A stretch of DNA of 64,000 nt. Source: Ulota crispa (lineage: Eukaryota; Streptophyta; Bryopsida; Orthotrichales; Orthotrichaceae). The notes under the pieces were generated by a model. That model was not told where the DNA came from. It ran no database searches and saw only the letters and a program-made list of their open reading frames with translations. The stretch is from the NCBI GenBank assembly GCA_963920765.1, contig OY987248.1, positions 9,644,539-9,708,538 of the forward strand, written 5' to 3'. Below, one piece after another: positions 62,082 to 64,000 of the stretch. Each line of letters opens with the position of its first letter. Position 1 is the stretch's first letter. A program made the translations under genes and the position numbers.

Positions 62082-62130
62082 TTAACCCTTGAATGTCCCA
62101 AAGGACCAAAATGGTCCTTATAGGATTCCA
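62082..62130. repeat. Lone TTAA-element left end
   Basis: TTAA at 62082-62085 is followed by CCCTTGAATGTCCCAAAGG and a short palindrome (ggaccaaaatggtcc). No matching right end was found within 1 kb, so this is probably a remnant. Confidence 0.45.
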
Positions 62131-63013
62131 CATGCTTATTTGAGGTATTGGATCTAATTTTTTGACCTTGCTATATACTATAATTATCAAAGTATTCAAG
62201 TGGCACATGCAAGTGAAGGAATGGCAAGGCAAGTCAAATGTTATACAAGTGTCTCAATATTTTTAATTGGGTGAAACACCATATGGAGAGTGGTGGTAAG
62301 CAATGTCTCACAAGCTACAACTAATCAATACGCATTGCAAACTTCCTTGCATGTGCTTTGTGGTAGCAAAAAATTCACTAGTAAGGGTTCAAGCATGTTC
62401 TAAATCCTTGTTGGGGCAACCTTCACCATTTGTGCCAGTCATTGTTTTCCATGCAATAGCAATTTGAAGCCCTCAAGCTTAACCTACAAAGAAGTAAAAT
62501 CCTTAATAATTTGCAAATGTGTGCATTCACTAGTAATCTTGCTGCTCAAAAAATTTGAGATGAATCAAGGGCTTATAGAAGTTTGTAAAAATCACTAAAT
62601 AACAACTACTTGCCTCAAATGAAGGTTTGCCATCCCAAGTTGTTTGATCAAATGTTATAATTTCCCATATCCCACGGTCAATTGTTCCCAAAATTTGCAA
62701 GCCATTTTCTAAGTAGGTGTTCCACTATTTTCAATGGTCACTTTTTGTGGATCATCCAATTGACTGAGACACAATGCATCAAAGTTGAAGGTTTCTCAAA
62801 TCCCTGATTTTGGTGAAAATGGCATGGGCACTAACAAGTAGTCAACTTTTGTTCTTCCTTATGATTTTTTGCAATATCCTTTTACTACATATCATTTACA
62901 TAACTAACAAGAATCCAAGTTGGAAAACTTTGATAAACTATAACTAAAAAATGCTACAATAATTTAGAGAAGGTTGCAAAAGATTTCCACTAGATGAAAA
63001 TATAATGTACAAC
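62131..63013. other. AT-rich spacer, nothing recognised
   Basis: No gene, hairpin or terminal repeat was identified. Confidence 0.35.
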
Positions 63014-63017
63014 TTAA

Positions 63018-63248
63018 TCCTTAAAGGACCAAGGAGCCCTTTGCGGCCAATATAATATTTTGTATTTTCTTGTATTTGGAATGCATCCACACCTTACTAC
63101 ATTTGAGATCAACAAAGAACTTAGAATATGGATCAATGCGGTTCTAATGAGCTAGTCTAGATCCCAAATTAAAACTTTTTATTGGTAGCAATTGCCAATT
63201 ATACGGTAGCATATTTACTATGTAATACGTAGAGCGGTCCTTTAAGAG
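63018..63248. mobile_element. TTAA-flanked MITE, 226-bp family, copy 3
   Basis: It lies between TTAA at 63014-63017 and TTAA at 63249-63252. It begins TCCTTAAAGGACCAAGGAGC; the reversed right end is CTCTTAAAGGACCGCTC. The interior matches 12017-12242 in the same orientation (ccctttgcggcca, gatcaatgcggttcta). Confidence 0.8.
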
Positions 63249-63252
63249 TTAA

Positions 63253-63630
63253 AATGAGTCCCGAAAGGATTTGAAAATTTATGAATACATTCAAAAACTG
63301 TTTGGCCCTCACTATGCCATTGTTCAAGTTCTGCAAAATTTTGGATTCGCATATGTTACTAATTATAATCAACCAAAATTATTTGACTAGGACTTGAATG
63401 GTTGCATAATTTGTGCTTTGTGCTTTCTTAGCAAATACAGGAGAAGGTATGTTGAAGTTGTACTAGAATCCTTTAACTTAAACATGCTTACATGAGAGTT
63501 ACCAAAACAAAATCGTCTACAAATGCAAAAGGAATACACTCTAGCAGCAAAAACTATCTCTTGATCAATGCATATTCTTTCGTTGAGCACTTTCTGTAAA
63601 CTAACTCAACATTCTAACTGCAACAAAGCT
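63253..63630. other. Spacer, nothing recognised
   Basis: A 67-codon minus-strand ORF (63387-63590) has no recognisable domain. Confidence 0.3.
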
Positions 63631-63964
63631 ACTAAGGTAATCTGCTCATATTCCGCTCATGCTCTAATCCTGCTCACCTCCCCAAATGTACTCTTCTGGT
63701 ACATGTCTTATTCATAGCCTTTCAACAATGTACATGGGACTAACATTTGAGAGGTGGGCGATTATTGAGCACCTATGACCTTTCCACTTCAAAATTTCAT
63801 AACTAATTCCACGAAGCTTCATAAAATATGAAAACACTTGGGATAGATGCCAATTCCTCTTGTCTTTCAAGGAAAATTTACTGAAAATTATTTCAAAAAG
63901 TTTGACCTCCCCAAAATTCAGTTTCAGCCCTCAGATGAACGGTTTACGAGCACACTACCTTAGT
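63631..63964. mobile_element. MITE, family 'CTAAGGT', copy 2
   Basis: It begins ACTAAGGTAATCTGCTCA and its reversed right end begins ACTAAGGTAGTGTGCTCG. It is a full-length direct-orientation match to 1316-1647 with scattered substitutions. Confidence 0.7.
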
Positions 63965-64000
63965 AACAATTTTCGTAGTACTCGATTCTCATTTAACCAC

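Overview
This window looks like nuclear DNA of a land plant or close streptophyte relative. Five protein-coding loci can be rebuilt with plant-like GT-AG introns, and two of them (a DRIP-type RING/RAWUL ubiquitin ligase and a VIT/VWA protein with a Cys-rich tail) are plant-type proteins. Exons are GC-richer than the very AT-rich spacers, and introns run from about 85 bp to 2 kb. The crowd of TTAA-flanked miniature elements and a bacterial-looking double-GNAT protein would fit a non-seed plant better than a flowering plant, but the species cannot be named from the sequence alone.

Layout. 1-583: end of a Stowaway-like MITE, then the last exon of ribosomal protein L7 (+). 584-8270: spacer with several MITEs. 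8271-10192: a four-exon VTT/DedA (SNARE-associated Golgi) membrane protein (-), with a probable 5'UTR intron and a TATA box near 11090. 11193-12242: a fold-back element and two abutting TTAA elements. 14441-16147: single-exon RING E3 ligase (-). 18060-20240: spacer, one MITE and a 71-bp tandem array. 20255-22881: seven recognisable exons of a histidine acid phosphatase (-), first exon not found. 23619-30140: a Stowaway-like element, one TTAA element and a long AT-rich spacer. 30141-35552: a complete 13-exon inter-alpha-trypsin-inhibitor heavy-chain-like VIT/VWA gene (-). 37000-43700: spacer with fold-back, hAT/PIF-like and TTAA elements. 43806-52015: a six-exon double-GNAT acyltransferase (+) with a TTAA MITE and a 12-bp minisatellite in intron 1. 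52208-64000: dense TE territory, with a nested TTAA-element cluster, a 0.85-kb near-identical inverted repeat and 226-231-bp MITEs.

The genes show no operon-like or pathway relationship. The most notable non-genic signal is a set of about 15 elements that begin CCC(C/T)TAAA and end in the reverse complement, almost always flanked by TTAA. This is the signature of piggyBac-type, TTAA-specific transposition. At two places neighbouring elements share a single TTAA, and one element carries two further MITEs inserted at its two ends. No transposase ORF is visible, so these copies appear non-autonomous. No tRNA, rRNA or CRISPR array was seen.
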